Of a DNA stretch of 64,000 nt, positions 19,001 through 29,544 are shown in pieces; the first letter of the stretch is position 1, and each line of letters begins with the position of its first letter. Source of the stretch: Streptomyces rubellomurinus (lineage in GTDB: Bacteria > Actinomycetota > Actinomycetes > Streptomycetales > Streptomycetaceae); NCBI RefSeq assembly GCF_000961885.1, contig NZ_JZKH01000007.1, positions 62,001 through 126,000 of the forward strand, in the 5' to 3' direction. Under the pieces are notes generated by a model. The model made no database searches, had not been told where the DNA came from, and saw nothing but the letters and a program-made list of their open reading frames with translations. The position numbers were made by a program, and so were the translations under genes.

Positions 19001-20247
19001 TCGACCGGGCCGTCGACGCCTGGCGCCGCCCGGCGGCCGACGCGGAACCGTCCGCCCTGACCCGCGCCCTCGACTTGTTCGGCGACCTCGGCCCGCAGCG
19101 CTACCTGCTGCTCCAGGGCCGCCAGGCCGCCGCCGTCGCCGCGCTGGACGCGGTGCCCGAGAACCGGCGGGACACGGCCTGGCGCATGCTGCTCGGTGCC
19201 TGCCTGATCGACCAGGCCCGCTCCCACCACCGCAACCAGGACTGGCGCGAGGTGCTGGAATGCCTCACCCGCGCCCGGGCCGTCCCCGGTCTGGGCCTGC
19301 CCGCGGACGTCCCGAGGATCGCCGCCGAGTCGGGCGTCCGCGCCGCCCGCGCGCTGCTCAAGCGCGGCGTCGACGACCAGGCCGGCGCGGCCGATCTCCT
19401 GGAACAGGCCCGGATGTTGGCCCCGGACGACCCGGAGGTGCGGGCCGACCTCGGCGCCACCTACGCCCAGTGGGCCCGCAAGGTCAACAACGAGGACCGG
19501 GACTACGTGCGCGCCCTGTTCCTGGTGCGCAAGAGCCTGCGGCTCGCCCCCGGCGACCCGACCGCCAAGGACATCCTGGCGGCCGCCCTGAGCAACCGGG
19601 CCAACAAGCTCGCCCGTCCGGACGCCCCCGTCGCGGAGCTGGAGGAGGCCGCCGAGCACTGGCGCGAGCTGGTCGGCTTCCACCCGGACCCCGAACACCG
19701 CCTCGGCCTCGGCTTCGCCCTGCGCATGCTCGCCCGCGCCGCCGCCTTCGACGGCGACCGCGGCCGCGCGATCGGCCTGATGACCGAAGCCCTGGGCTAC
19801 GACCCGGAGTGGAGCGGCGACCCCGCGCGCGAGGCCCCGCGCCGGATCAGCGTGATGCTCGCCAACCACATGCTGGACAACATGAAGGACAGCTCGTTCG
19901 TCCTCCAGGCGGCCATGCTCCAGAAGGCCATGTCCTTCGACGACTCGTCCGACCTGCGCCGGCTGATGGTCAACGTCTGGCGCGGTGAGGCCGCCGGGCA
20001 CTTCAAGGCCCGCCGCTACGACGAGGCGATCCGGCTGCTGGAGGAGGCGGCCGGCCTGGCCGACAACCCGGAGCAGGTCGACACGGTGCGCGGCGAACTC
20101 GGCGTCGTCTACAGCGCGTACGCCGTCCAGCGGGCCAACGCCCGGCAGCTGGTCGAAGCGCGCCGGCTGATCCGCAAGGCCGTCGAGAACAGCCCCGGGG
20201 ACTACGAGCTGCGCGCCCTGCAGTCGCGGATCGAAGCGATCCGCTGA
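16054..20247 (+). CDS. Giant membrane-anchored TPR protein with internal zinc ribbon
   Basis: 1397 residues from ATG 16054 (GCAGGGGGG upstream). One N-terminal membrane helix (residues about 2-23) is followed by a basic RRRR, so the body is cytoplasmic. Most of the protein is Ala/Leu/Arg-rich helical repeats of TPR type (for example RARYAQLAGRLADAP-like units, ARLALLLGADEQAREQF). Two CxxC pairs at Cys643/646 and Cys666/669 form a zinc ribbon mid-protein. A small direct repeat encodes AAQSDAAQSDAARADAARAA near 748. First gene of a five-gene run with J-like, GrpE-like and Hsp70 genes; TPR proteins often dock Hsp70, so a scaffold or co-chaperone role is inferred. Confidence 0.85.
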   Translation: MVLFAVLLIVVVALAGAAAVVLARRRRPLDAEAADRALAAAAARLAAGQAAQARRRYAQLAGRLADAPEELRPRRGLALLGQAEATIPTGDQQATLALHREAFPLLADPARQLPRWGLRRLAEERTAQGPAASGGDLAPVLAFLQAAATAATAAEPGESGEEAAAAARVQAWLQQLCRDGSAEQRDRATAGALAALPGRDWPVLARAALLRATDRAAEAERLLAATAPGGSGELSFRWGAQLYTLHRDEAAVAAFDEALRRGPGEPSPWGRGPALRTDSLLFRGLARQRLGDTDAAWADLVAAVGESPTDPRPRYALGRLALLLGADEQAREQFAAALTVQPDFAPARFGLALVHERAGSPERAAADYRAGLDRAPDWRPAKVRLGAALLAAGQAAEAEPLLRTEAATDPAGRWARIAGYHHGLALARQGDPAGALARWEQLDDPELRDRRALARDRLARTRLATDPAAARELWQQAAAEHPEAPGYRAALREAALREAAHLLVTGRDHAESRGQAAAALALADSLPGAHTHRQARLRAALALAEGQAQPVLTLLDAAAGPRDRYHLAAAALSTGSPVLAVKLLGAADTAPSDPAAARLRAVLAERAGNWAGALEWYRDFLAGDSRSEAPADAPGQRPATAACGGCGREEAADDLYAPAGGASPRCVRCAAPALRAVLDCARRAGTPEQAEPVLAAWTAAFGDSPAAVPVRLDLALLRAELGRLDEALADLTAPPGRGRSAPSGAAQSDAAQSDAARADAARAAVLVRRAGAALAEGRPGAAVGDLREALSLAPAHPRAADVLGLLAEHEAHQHAVEGRHREAFDAYRALLVADPAHPRLLHALGLAGYRLAVAEGERGTDEVWSWTLGCLVAALHQEGLWTESVRSTGRPLDPQRLAAARTALTDRLREDLRALDRAAGRSGDEARAWTLRLGLEAHSAEAFAAEDVRIAPPGRPARRLALGPTLDGLLRRQPELADWGAWFDRAVDAWRRPAADAEPSALTRALDLFGDLGPQRYLLLQGRQAAAVAALDAVPENRRDTAWRMLLGACLIDQARSHHRNQDWREVLECLTRARAVPGLGLPADVPRIAAESGVRAARALLKRGVDDQAGAADLLEQARMLAPDDPEVRADLGATYAQWARKVNNEDRDYVRALFLVRKSLRLAPGDPTAKDILAAALSNRANKLARPDAPVAELEEAAEHWRELVGFHPDPEHRLGLGFALRMLARAAAFDGDRGRAIGLMTEALGYDPEWSGDPAREAPRRISVMLANHMLDNMKDSSFVLQAAMLQKAMSFDDSSDLRRLMVNVWRGEAAGHFKARRYDEAIRLLEEAAGLADNPEQVDTVRGELGVVYSAYAVQRANARQLVEARRLIRKAVENSPGDYELRALQSRIEAIR

Positions 20248-20288
20248 CGGGACGCGCCGTGCCGACGGCGCGCGACGGGCAGTCGGAA

Positions 20289-20317
20289 CGCCGCGCGGTG
20301 ACGGCAACCGCGCGGCG
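20289..20317. other. 11-bp hairpin between the TPR and J-like genes
   Basis: CGCCGCGCGGT and its exact complement enclose seven bases, 42 bp past the TPR stop and within the longest gap (143 bp) of the operon. It could act as a partial terminator or mRNA processing site that separates expression of the TPR protein from the chaperone genes. Confidence 0.5.
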
Positions 20318-20390
20318 GCCGTCGTCGTCGTAGACCGTGCGCCAAGTCCCTGCCGCCACCGGTGAACACCGAGGAGAGAGACCGCCCGCC

Positions 20391-20816
20391 ATGCCACTGC
20401 ACGAACCGTCGCCGTACGAGGTCCTGGGCATCCCGCTCACGGCCGGCGTGCGCGAGATCAACGCGGCCGTGGGCCGGGCGACCAAGGCGGGCCGGTACAC
20501 CCGCCAGCAGGTCCAGGAGGCCGCCGCGCTGCTGCGCGCCCCCGACCGGCGGCTGGAGGCGGACCTGCAGCAGCCGCTGCCGCCCGAACCGGTCGACCAG
20601 GCCGCCGAGTTGCTTGCGCCGGCGCTCGCCGAGCCGCTGCTGACGATCGAACGGCCCGCGCAGCCGCCCGCCGCCGCCCTGCTCGCGCTGCACCGCGCCG
20701 AGCTGGCCGCCGACTTCGCCGACCCGGCCCCCGCCGGAGTCGACCCCGAACCGCCCGTCCCCGCCCGCTACGCGGCCGACCTGTCCGTCCTGCCGCAGAT
20801 CGAGGTACCGGAATGA
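20391..20816 (+). CDS. Degenerate J-domain-like protein
   Basis: 141 residues from ATG 20391, with GAGGAGAGAG about 12 bases upstream. The N-terminus (SPYEVLGIPLTAGVREINAAV) has the Y-x-V-L-G-I opening of a DnaJ domain and an expected helix, but the HPD tripeptide that stimulates Hsp70 ATPase is missing; the corresponding loop reads AGRYT. The rest is Pro/Ala/Leu-rich. Its stop overlaps the GrpE-like start (ATGA). Immediately upstream of GrpE-like and Hsp70 genes, so a specialised co-chaperone is the best reading; the J-domain call is tentative. Confidence 0.55.
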   Translation: MPLHEPSPYEVLGIPLTAGVREINAAVGRATKAGRYTRQQVQEAAALLRAPDRRLEADLQQPLPPEPVDQAAELLAPALAEPLLTIERPAQPPAAALLALHRAELAADFADPAPAGVDPEPPVPARYAADLSVLPQIEVPE

Positions 20817-21523
20817 CCGACGCACCGCCCACCGAAGCCCTGCTCGCGGACCACCGGCCGCTGCCGATCCCGCCCGGGGTCGAGGACGCCGACCTGGAGC
20901 AGCTGTTCGGCCGACTCCTGTTCCGGGCCTCGCTGTTGGGCGGCAAGCTCGCGGACACCGAGCGCGCCGCCCAGGCCGAGCAGCGCGAACTGCTGCGCGC
21001 CCTGATCGAGGTGGACGACGCGCTCGCCGACCTCGCGCTGGACTCGGAGCTGGTCGCGCTCGGGCGCGGCGCCGGGATCGAGGCCACCCGGATGCGGATG
21101 CTCGGCCGGCTCCGCAAGGCCGAGGTGAAGGCGATGCGGCTGGAGGGCCTGTTCGCGGACCCGGCGACGACCGAGATCGTCGGTACCGAGGTCCGGCCCG
21201 GGGTGGCGCCGGAGACGGTGGTGCGGACGGTGGTCAACGGGTTCATGTGGAAGGGCGAGGTGCTGCGCCGGGCGCAGGTGGTGGTCGCCGCCGGGGCCCC
21301 CGATCCGCGCGTGTCGTCGGAGCCGGAGCCCGAGCCGGAGCCCGCGCCCGATCCGGAGCCGGAGGCGGAGGCGGCTGCGGTGCCGGAGCCGGACGCCGAC
21401 TCGGTGTACGAGGAGCCGGTGGACGCCGCGCCCGAGCCCGCGCCGCCCGCGGCCGCCGCGGCGCGGACCCGGCGGGTCCAGCCCCGGGTCCGCACCCGCA
21501 GCGGCCGCAAGCGCAAGAAGTAG
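20813..21523 (+). CDS. GrpE-like nucleotide exchange factor
   Basis: 236 residues. A helical N-terminal part (about 25-100) with LIEVDDALADLAL resembles the GrpE four-helix region, and the segment GTEVRPGVAPETVVRTVVNG, then FMWKGEVLRRAQVVVA matches the GrpE beta-wing ending (GY-x-x-x-G-x-V-L-R-P-A-x-V). The tail is unusual: an acidic Glu-Pro repeat (about 170-200) followed by a very basic end (RRVQPRVRTRSGRKRKK), giving opposite charges that could bind other partners. Overlaps the J-like gene and lies 30 bp before the Hsp70 gene. Expected to swap ADP for ATP on that Hsp70. Confidence 0.75.
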   Translation: MTDAPPTEALLADHRPLPIPPGVEDADLEQLFGRLLFRASLLGGKLADTERAAQAEQRELLRALIEVDDALADLALDSELVALGRGAGIEATRMRMLGRLRKAEVKAMRLEGLFADPATTEIVGTEVRPGVAPETVVRTVVNGFMWKGEVLRRAQVVVAAGAPDPRVSSEPEPEPEPAPDPEPEAEAAAVPEPDADSVYEEPVDAAPEPAPPAAAAARTRRVQPRVRTRSGRKRKK

Positions 21524-21553
21524 CCAGCCCACCAGCGGCAAGAGGGGAACGAC

Positions 21554-24120
<2,567 letters not shown>

Positions 24121-24124
<4 letters not shown>

Positions 24125-24423
24125 GCGAGCCCGACGTGCTGTGTCCGCTGTGCAAGGTCCCGGCGGACGGCCGGTCGCTGCGCTGCCCGTCCTGCCGGGA
24201 GGACCTGACCGCGCTGGCGCGGCTGCGCTACGCCGGTCGGATGGACTACAACGCGGCGCTGGCCGCGCTGCGGGCCGGGGAGGTGGCCGAGGCCCGGGTG
24301 CTGCTGCGCCGGGCCCTGGCGGCGGAGCCCGGGCTGGCACCGGCCCGGTCGCTGCTGGAGACGCTGGGCGCGGTCGGCGCCGCGGTCGCCGGATCCGCGG
24401 GGCGGGAGGGCGACACGCCCTAG
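24121..24423 (+). CDS. Small zinc-ribbon protein with one TPR-like unit
   Basis: 100 residues, ATG overlapping the Hsp70 stop by four bases. The N-terminus has a short zinc ribbon (LCPLCK and RCPSCR), the same type as in the Hsp70 insert, followed by helices that look like one TPR (AALAALRAGEVAEARVLLRR) and a flexible tail. It is probably a partner of the Hsp70; no family name recognised. Last gene of the operon. Confidence 0.7.
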
Positions 24424-24522
24424 ATGTGAGCAATCCCGGCATATCGGTCCCTGGATCGCGTGAGATCGGTGATGAGTGTGATCGTCACACGGATTTTCGC
24501 CACCCTCACAAGGAGTGACGCC

Positions 24523-24762
24523 ATGCGTATTCGCACCACCCTCGCCGCCACCGCGCTCGCCGCGGTGGCGGTCCTGGCCGGCGCCGGCACCGCTGCCGCC
24601 GGCGACGCGACCGCTGTCGGCACCGCGATCGGCTCGCCCGGTGTGCTGTCCGGCAACGTGATCCAGGTCCCGATCAACCTCGAGGCCAACATCTGCGGGA
24701 ACACGGTCAGCGTGATCGGGCTCCTGAACCCGGCCATCGGGAACGTCTGCGTCAACGGCTGA
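24523..24762 (+). CDS. Short chaplin
   Basis: 79 residues: a Sec signal (about 1-27, ending AAA) and a single ~52-residue chaplin domain. The family pattern is clear: [39 protein letters not shown], with the two Cys that form the conserved disulphide. Short chaplins assemble into amyloid fibrils on aerial hyphae and spores and lower water surface tension; lacking a sortase motif, this one would be released or anchored by long chaplins. Good AGGAG site before ATG 24523. Presence marks a sporulating streptomycete. Confidence 0.93.
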   Translation: MRIRTTLAATALAAVAVLAGAGTAAAGDATAVGTAIGSPGVLSGNVIQVPINLEANICGNTVSVIGLLNPAIGNVCVNG

Positions 24763-24770
24763 CGCGAGCG

Positions 24771-24806
24771 CCGGGGCCGTCCGTCGAACCAGGCGGGCGG
24801 CCCCGG
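24771..24806. terminator. Hairpin after the chaplin gene
   Basis: CCGGGGCCGTCCG pairs with a complement carrying one mismatch, nine bases after the stop codon. Confidence 0.7.
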
Positions 24807-24911
24807 TGCCGTGTTCGCACCCCCGTTCGGGGGTGGCGGTGCGGGCCCGGAACCGGCGACCATGGTCCCCGTCCCGCACCGCCGCACCGCCGCATCGAGG
24901 AGTCCGAGAAC

Positions 24912-26543
24912 GTGCCGACCACGCCGACCCCGCGCAGCTACTCCTCCGGAGTCTCGGACGTCCCGCTGCTCGGGGACACCATCGGGGAGAACCTGGACCG
25001 CGCGGTGCGCGCCTTCCCGGACCGCGACGCCCTGGTCGACCGCGCCACCGCCCGTCGCTGGACGTACGCCGAACTCGCCGCCGACGTCGAGGCGCTGGCC
25101 CTCGGCCTGCTGGAGCTCGGGATCGCCAAGGGCGACCGGGTCGGCATCTGGGCGCCCAACTGCGCCGAGTGGACGCTCACCCAGTACGCCACCGCCAAGC
25201 TCGGCGCGATCCTCGTCAACGTCAACCCGGCCTACCGCTCGCACGAGTTGGAGTACGTGCTGAAGCAGGCGGGCATCCGGCTGCTGGTCGCCGCCGAGCG
25301 GTTCAAGAGCTCCGACTACGCCGGAATGATCGAGGAAGTCCGGCCGCGCTGCCCGGAGTTGGAGCGCGTTCTGCTGCTCGGCAGCCCGGCCTGGGACGCC
25401 GTCGGCGCGGCCGGCCGCGCGGCCGATCCGGCGCGACTGGCCGAACGGGAGCGGGAGTTGGCCCCGGACGACCCGATCAACATCCAGTACACCTCCGGCA
25501 CCACCGGCTTCCCCAAGGGCGCGACGCTCTCGCACCACAACATCCTCAACAACGGCTACTTCGTCGGCGAACTCCTCGACTACACCGAGCAGGACCGGAT
25601 CTGCATCCCGGTGCCCTTCTACCACTGCTTCGGCATGGTGATGGGCAACCTGGCGGCCACCTCCCACGGCGCCTGCATGGTGATCCCCGCGCCCGCCTTC
25701 GAACCCGGCGCCACCCTGGCCGCCGTCGCCGCCGAGCGCTGCACCTCGCTGTACGGCGTGCCGACCATGTTCATCGCCGAACTCGCCGACCCGGACTTCG
25801 ACCGCTACGACCTCGCCAGCCTGCGCACCGGCATCATGGCCGGCTCGCCCTGCCCGACCGAGGTGATGAAGGAGGTCATCGAGCGGATGGGCATGACCGA
25901 GGTCTCCATCTGCTACGGCATGACCGAGACCTCCCCGGTCTCCACCCAGACCCGCACCGACGACCCGGTCGAGCGCCGGGTCGCCACCGTCGGCCGGGTC
26001 GGCCCGCACCTGGAGGTCAAGGTCGTCGACCCCGCCACCGGCCGCACCCTCCCGCGCGGCGAGCCCGGCGAACTCTGCACCCGCGGCTACTCCGTCATGC
26101 TCGGCTACTGGGGCGAGCCCGAGCGCACCGCCGAGGCGATCGACGCCGCCCGCTGGATGCACACCGGCGACCTGGCCGTGATGGACGAGGACGGCTACCT
26201 CGCCATCACCGGCCGCATCAAGGACATGGTGATCCGCGGCGGCGAGAACCTCTACCCGCGCGAGATCGAGGAGTTCCTGTACACCCACCCCGACGTCCTC
26301 GACGTCCAGGTGATCGGGGTGCCCGACCAGAAGTACGGCGAGGAGCTGATGGCCTGGATCCGCATGCGCGACGGCGCCGAGCCGCTCACCGCCGAAGCCG
26401 TCCGCGACTACTGCACCGGCCGCCTCGCCCACTTCAAGATCCCGCGCTACGTCCACGTGGTGGACGAGTTCCCGATGACCGTCACCGGCAAGATCCGCAA
26501 GGTCGAGATGCGCGAGGAGGCCCTGCGCATCCTCGGCCTCTGA
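24912..26543 (+). CDS. Acyl-CoA synthetase / AMP-dependent ligase
   Basis: 543 residues from GTG 24912. Activates a carboxylic (probably fatty) acid through an acyl-adenylate and transfers it to CoA. The AMP-binding loop [11 protein letters not shown] begins at residue 193; the A5 motif is YGMTETSPV; the C-terminal domain has [32 protein letters not shown] and the catalytic Lys in [10 protein letters not shown]. Similar to medium/long-chain FadD-like AMP-binding proteins of about 540 residues. No lipid genes are adjacent; stand-alone gene ending at a strong hairpin. Confidence 0.92.
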   Translation: MPTTPTPRSYSSGVSDVPLLGDTIGENLDRAVRAFPDRDALVDRATARRWTYAELAADVEALALGLLELGIAKGDRVGIWAPNCAEWTLTQYATAKLGAILVNVNPAYRSHELEYVLKQAGIRLLVAAERFKSSDYAGMIEEVRPRCPELERVLLLGSPAWDAVGAAGRAADPARLAERERELAPDDPINIQYTSGTTGFPKGATLSHHNILNNGYFVGELLDYTEQDRICIPVPFYHCFGMVMGNLAATSHGACMVIPAPAFEPGATLAAVAAERCTSLYGVPTMFIAELADPDFDRYDLASLRTGIMAGSPCPTEVMKEVIERMGMTEVSICYGMTETSPVSTQTRTDDPVERRVATVGRVGPHLEVKVVDPATGRTLPRGEPGELCTRGYSVMLGYWGEPERTAEAIDAARWMHTGDLAVMDEDGYLAITGRIKDMVIRGGENLYPREIEEFLYTHPDVLDVQVIGVPDQKYGEELMAWIRMRDGAEPLTAEAVRDYCTGRLAHFKIPRYVHVVDEFPMTVTGKIRKVEMREEALRILGL

Positions 26544-26617
26544 CGTCGGCTTCTGGCGCCGGCCGCTGACGTCGGCCGTTGACCCCGCGCCGGGCGCGCA
26601 CGGCCGGCGCGCGCTCG

Positions 26618-26647
26618 CCCGCGCGGGTGGGACACCACCCGCGCGGG
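26618..26647. terminator. 13-bp perfect hairpin after the acyl-CoA ligase
   Basis: CCCGCGCGGGTGG and its complement flank the four-base loop GACA, 75 bp past the ligase stop and 36 bp before the next start. Confidence 0.7.
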
Positions 26648-26682
26648 TGTGCGGCACCGCCGGTGCGCGCACAAACCCCGAC

Positions 26683-26997
26683 ATGACGACCCGTACCCGT
26701 ACCCGCGCCCGGGCCCTCGCCGCGGACGCCACCCTCGCCCTGCTGGCCGCCCTGGCCTTCGCCGCGCCGGCCGCCCCGGCCGACGCCGCCCCCGCGCGCC
26801 CCGCGGCGACCTGCGGCCAGACCGTCGCCCAGACCCGCCAGGACCTCGCCAACGTCGGAGCCCCGACGAGCCGCACCGACTGGCAGGGCGTCCGCGACGA
26901 CGCCCAGCGCTTCGTCGACTCCCACCCCTACAACGGCTCCGGCACCACCAGGCTGCGCCAGGACATCAACGAGCTGAACGCCGTCTGCGCCCCCTGA
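26683..26997 (+). CDS. Small secreted protein of unknown function
   Basis: 104 residues from ATG 26683; upstream in-frame starts would prepend unlikely sequence. A signal peptide (TRTRTRARALAADATLALL..., cleavage near ADAAPA) leads into a ~60-residue mature region with two Cys (ATCGQT and NAVCAP), probably one disulphide. No family recognised. Converges on the YccF gene. Confidence 0.6.
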   Translation: MTTRTRTRARALAADATLALLAALAFAAPAAPADAAPARPAATCGQTVAQTRQDLANVGAPTSRTDWQGVRDDAQRFVDSHPYNGSGTTRLRQDINELNAVCAP

Positions 26998-27010
26998 CCC
27001 GCGGAAACGC

Positions 27011-27048
27011 CGATGGCCGACGAGGGCTCCGTTCCTCGCCGGCCATCG
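27011..27048. terminator. Bidirectional hairpin between convergent genes
   Basis: CGATGGCCGACGAGG pairs with CCTCGCCGGCCATCG with one wobble mismatch, between the secreted protein (26997) and YccF (27062) stops. Confidence 0.75.
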
Positions 27049-27061
27049 GTGTCCGTGGACG

Positions 27062-27463
27062 TCAGCGCGCGCCCCACTCGCGGTCGGTGGGGACGATCTC
27101 GCGGCCGAGCGGCATCAACGAGATCGGGATCATCTTGAGGTTGGCCCAGCCGAAGGGGGCGCCGATGATCGACAGGAACAGCGGGATGCTGGTGACCAGG
27201 TGCGCGAGGGCCAGCCACCAGCCGGCGAAGACGAACCAGATGACGTTCCCGATGCAGGAGGCCGCCCCGGCGTCGGGCCGCTCGACGGTGGTGCGGCCGA
27301 ACGGCCACAGGATGAACCCGGCGATCCGGAACGAGGCGATGCCGAACGGGATGGTGACGACCAGTACGCAGCAGATGATGCCGGCGAGGACGTAGGCAAG
27401 CGCCATCCAGAGGCCGCAGAAGAGCAGCCAGATGACATTGAGGATGAACTTTATCGCCTTCAT
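27062..27463 (-). CDS. YccF-family membrane protein
   Basis: 133 residues, with four hydrophobic segments in two homologous halves. Each half has the YccF pattern N-V-I-W-hh-hh-G-W-hh-A-L-h and ends in a PFG segment (TIPFGIASFRIA and GAPFGWANLKM). YccF proteins are uncharacterised inner-membrane proteins widespread in bacteria. AGGTACC-like upstream of ATG 27463. Confidence 0.9.
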   Translation of the reverse strand: MKAIKFILNVIWLLFCGLWMALAYVLAGIICCVLVVTIPFGIASFRIAGFILWPFGRTTVERPDAGAASCIGNVIWFVFAGWWLALAHLVTSIPLFLSIIGAPFGWANLKMIPISLMPLGREIVPTDREWGAR

Positions 27464-27819
27464 GGCGGGTACCTTCTCACGACTGGTGGTCTCGACCTAC
27501 CACCGAGCCATGCCCGTAGGCCGGGGTGTCTACGCCATTAGGGGACGGACCTCAGGGGCGGCTCCGGGTCGGCGACGGGGTCGCCGGTGGGTGGCCGGTG
27601 GGTGGGGCCGGTGGGGCGGTCGGGGCCCCTGGGGAGACCGGGGAGAAATTTCTTCGAAGTGACCTGCAACCCCCGTGGGGGTCGCACGTCTATCAGGGTG
27701 AGACGGTCGGGAAGGCCCGGTCGTGTCACTCCGAATCCATCATCCTTCGGCCCTTGGTCGGCGCCGGCTGTGCTGCCCGACCATGATGGGCCGTATACGA
27801 ACCCACTGGGGGGATCGTC
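27464..27819. other. 356-bp intergenic region with G-run cluster
   Basis: Between divergent YccF and lectin genes. 27598-27652 has at least five G-runs of three or more separated by short spacers, enough for a potential G-quadruplex on the + strand. No ORF with coding character was found; both promoters presumably lie here. Confidence 0.5.
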
Positions 27820-28374
27820 ATGAGCAAGAACACCGTGGCCACCGTCGTCAAGCGTCGCGCCGGCATGGCCGCTGCCGGGCTGGCCGTCGTCCTGGGCGGG
27901 GGCCTGCTCGCCGCCGCGCCGGCGTCGGCGTCCGGGTTCGCCTACCAGCCGATCGACACCGCGGGCTCCGCGGTCTCGCTGCAGGTCGGCTTCAACGGCA
28001 AGTGCCTGGAGGTCGCGGACTCGCGCACCGACGACGGCGCGCCGATCCAGCAGCGGACCTGCAACGGTGCCGACAACCAGAAGTGGGTGTTCGCGAACGG
28101 TGTCGCCCGGAATGTGAACAGCGACAAGTGCCTGGACGTGCCGTTCGGCACCGCGGCGGTCGGCACCGTGATCGAGCAGTGGACCTGCAACGGCGGTGAC
28201 AACCAGCGCTGGGGCAAGACCAACGTCACCTCGGACGGGGCGATGGCGGTCGTCAACGTCAAGAGCGACCGCGTCCTGGACGTCGCCGGCTGGAACCAGG
28301 CCGACGGCGCCCCGGTGGTCCAGTGGTACGCGCAGGGCACCGCGGCGAACCAGCACTGGAGCCTGGTCGGCTGA
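27820..28374 (+). CDS. Secreted ricin-type beta-trefoil lectin
   Basis: 184 residues: a signal peptide (about 1-38, ending ASA) and one ~140-residue beta-trefoil. Three subdomains end in the QxW-type motif: NQKW, NQRW and NQHW, each after a hydrophobic-rich C-x-E-V/L-D-V strand with paired Cys (GKCLEVADS, RTCNGADNQ; DKCLDVPFG, WTCNGGDNQ). Such domains bind galactose- or xylan-type sugars; here there is no attached enzyme. Stand-alone, with its own terminator. Confidence 0.9.
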   Translation: MSKNTVATVVKRRAGMAAAGLAVVLGGGLLAAAPASASGFAYQPIDTAGSAVSLQVGFNGKCLEVADSRTDDGAPIQQRTCNGADNQKWVFANGVARNVNSDKCLDVPFGTAAVGTVIEQWTCNGGDNQRWGKTNVTSDGAMAVVNVKSDRVLDVAGWNQADGAPVVQWYAQGTAANQHWSLVG

Positions 28375-28390
28375 TCCGGCACCGGCCTCC

Positions 28391-28424
28391 TCCCTCCGGA
28401 TCCGGCGTGCCGGGTCCGGAGGGA
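28391..28424. terminator. Hairpin after the lectin gene
   Basis: TCCCTCCGGATCCGG pairs with CCGGGTCCGGAGGGA, one mismatch, four-base loop; 16 bp past the stop. Confidence 0.8.
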
Positions 28425-28500
28425 AGGTTTGGAACGGGTCGTATGCGTCTGATTCACTGGGGGGTAGTCGCGTCGTCAACCTCCCCGACTGGAAGCGCAG

Positions 28501-29544
28501 ATGATCGAAGCCGCCCTCGACGGCACCCCCGCCCTGTTCCCGGTGTTCGCCGTCCTCGGGCTGCTGCTCGGGGCCGGGGCGGGGTGGCTCGCGCGGCGCA
28601 GGGGCGCGCCGGTGGCGGTGGCCGTGCTGTGGGGGCTGAGCCTGGCGGGGGAGTTGGCGGTCACGCTGACGCCCACGACCAGCGAGGTGTCCGGGCGGGC
28701 GACTTGTGCGATCGGGGCGTCCGCCTGGAACGAACTGCTCGCCACGCAGGGGAAGTTGAACATCGCGCTGTTCGTGCCGCTCGCGGCCTTCGGCGTGCTG
28801 CTGTTCCGGCGGCCGGTGACGGTCCTGGCGGGCTGTGCGGTGCTGTCCGCCGGGACGGAGGCCGTGCAGGCGCTGCTCCGTACCGGGCGGGCCTGCGATG
28901 CCACGGACTTCCTGGACAACACCGCCGGGGCGGTGCTCGGCGTGCTGCTCGGGGTGGGCTGGCTGATGGGTCCCCTGGCCCGCCGGGCCCGGCCGGCCGG
29001 GTCGCTGCGCGACCTGTGGCAGGGGGCGGTGGTCGGCGGCGTCGGGCTGGCGGCGGTCGGGCTGGTGCTGCACCTCGGAGTCCGGGTGTACTCGGGCGAC
29101 CCGGGCCTCGCCGCGCCGCCGTCCGACGACATCGTGACGGCGCAGCGGGTGGCGGAGGGCCTGTTCGGCCCGCAGGCCCGGGTGTCGACGACCACGTCGA
29201 GCGACCCGACGCTGCCGCCGCAGGTCATGGACGTCACCACCGATCGGGGGACCTTCCGGATCGAACAACCCTCCGGGAGGCTGCTCGCCGCCGCGGCGGA
29301 GGACGACCGGGCCGGGGCCGCGCTCGCCCCGGAGCAGGTGGTCGCCGCGGGGACGGCGTTCGCGCAGACCTGGTTCGCCGACCGGATCGCCGGACTGACG
29401 CCGGTCGTCACCCCCGCCGGGTCGAACGGCGCGGACCGCAGGCTGAGTTACCGCCGACCGGCCGGCCCGGCCGGGGCGGCCGCGGTGCGCGTCGACGTCA
29501 CCGTGTCCGCCGCCGGCCGGGTGCTGGCGGCCGAGGCCTCCTAG
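28501..29544 (+). CDS. VanZ-family membrane protein with extracytoplasmic C-terminal domain
   Basis: 347 residues. The first ~165 residues have four or five helices with the VanZ signature: N-IALFVPLAAFGVLLF, then AGTEAVQALLR and CDATDFLDNTAGAVLGVLLG. Another helix (about 178-195) precedes a ~150-residue soluble region. VanZ gives low-level teicoplanin tolerance in vanA clusters; most relatives are of unknown function, so no resistance role should be assumed. Its stop codon overlaps the stop of the convergent YncE-like gene. Confidence 0.85.
   Translation: MIEAALDGTPALFPVFAVLGLLLGAGAGWLARRRGAPVAVAVLWGLSLAGELAVTLTPTTSEVSGRATCAIGASAWNELLATQGKLNIALFVPLAAFGVLLFRRPVTVLAGCAVLSAGTEAVQALLRTGRACDATDFLDNTAGAVLGVLLGVGWLMGPLARRARPAGSLRDLWQGAVVGGVGLAAVGLVLHLGVRVYSGDPGLAAPPSDDIVTAQRVAEGLFGPQARVSTTTSSDPTLPPQVMDVTTDRGTFRIEQPSGRLLAAAAEDDRAGAALAPEQVVAAGTAFAQTWFADRIAGLTPVVTPAGSNGADRRLSYRRPAGPAGAAAVRVDVTVSAAGRVLAAEAS

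Noticed and set aside
17359..20397. 1012-codon minus-strand ORF opposite the TPR gene
   Set aside because: Mirror of the TPR coding bias; the + frame has clear TPR and zinc-ribbon features.
24818..24835. CACCCCCG/CGGGGGTG hairpin as a second chaplin terminator
   Set aside because: Two-base loop cannot form well; the hairpin at 24771 is adequate.
28501..29544. Teicoplanin resistance (VanZ)
   Set aside because: VanZ-fold proteins are common and mostly unrelated to glycopeptide resistance; no van genes nearby.
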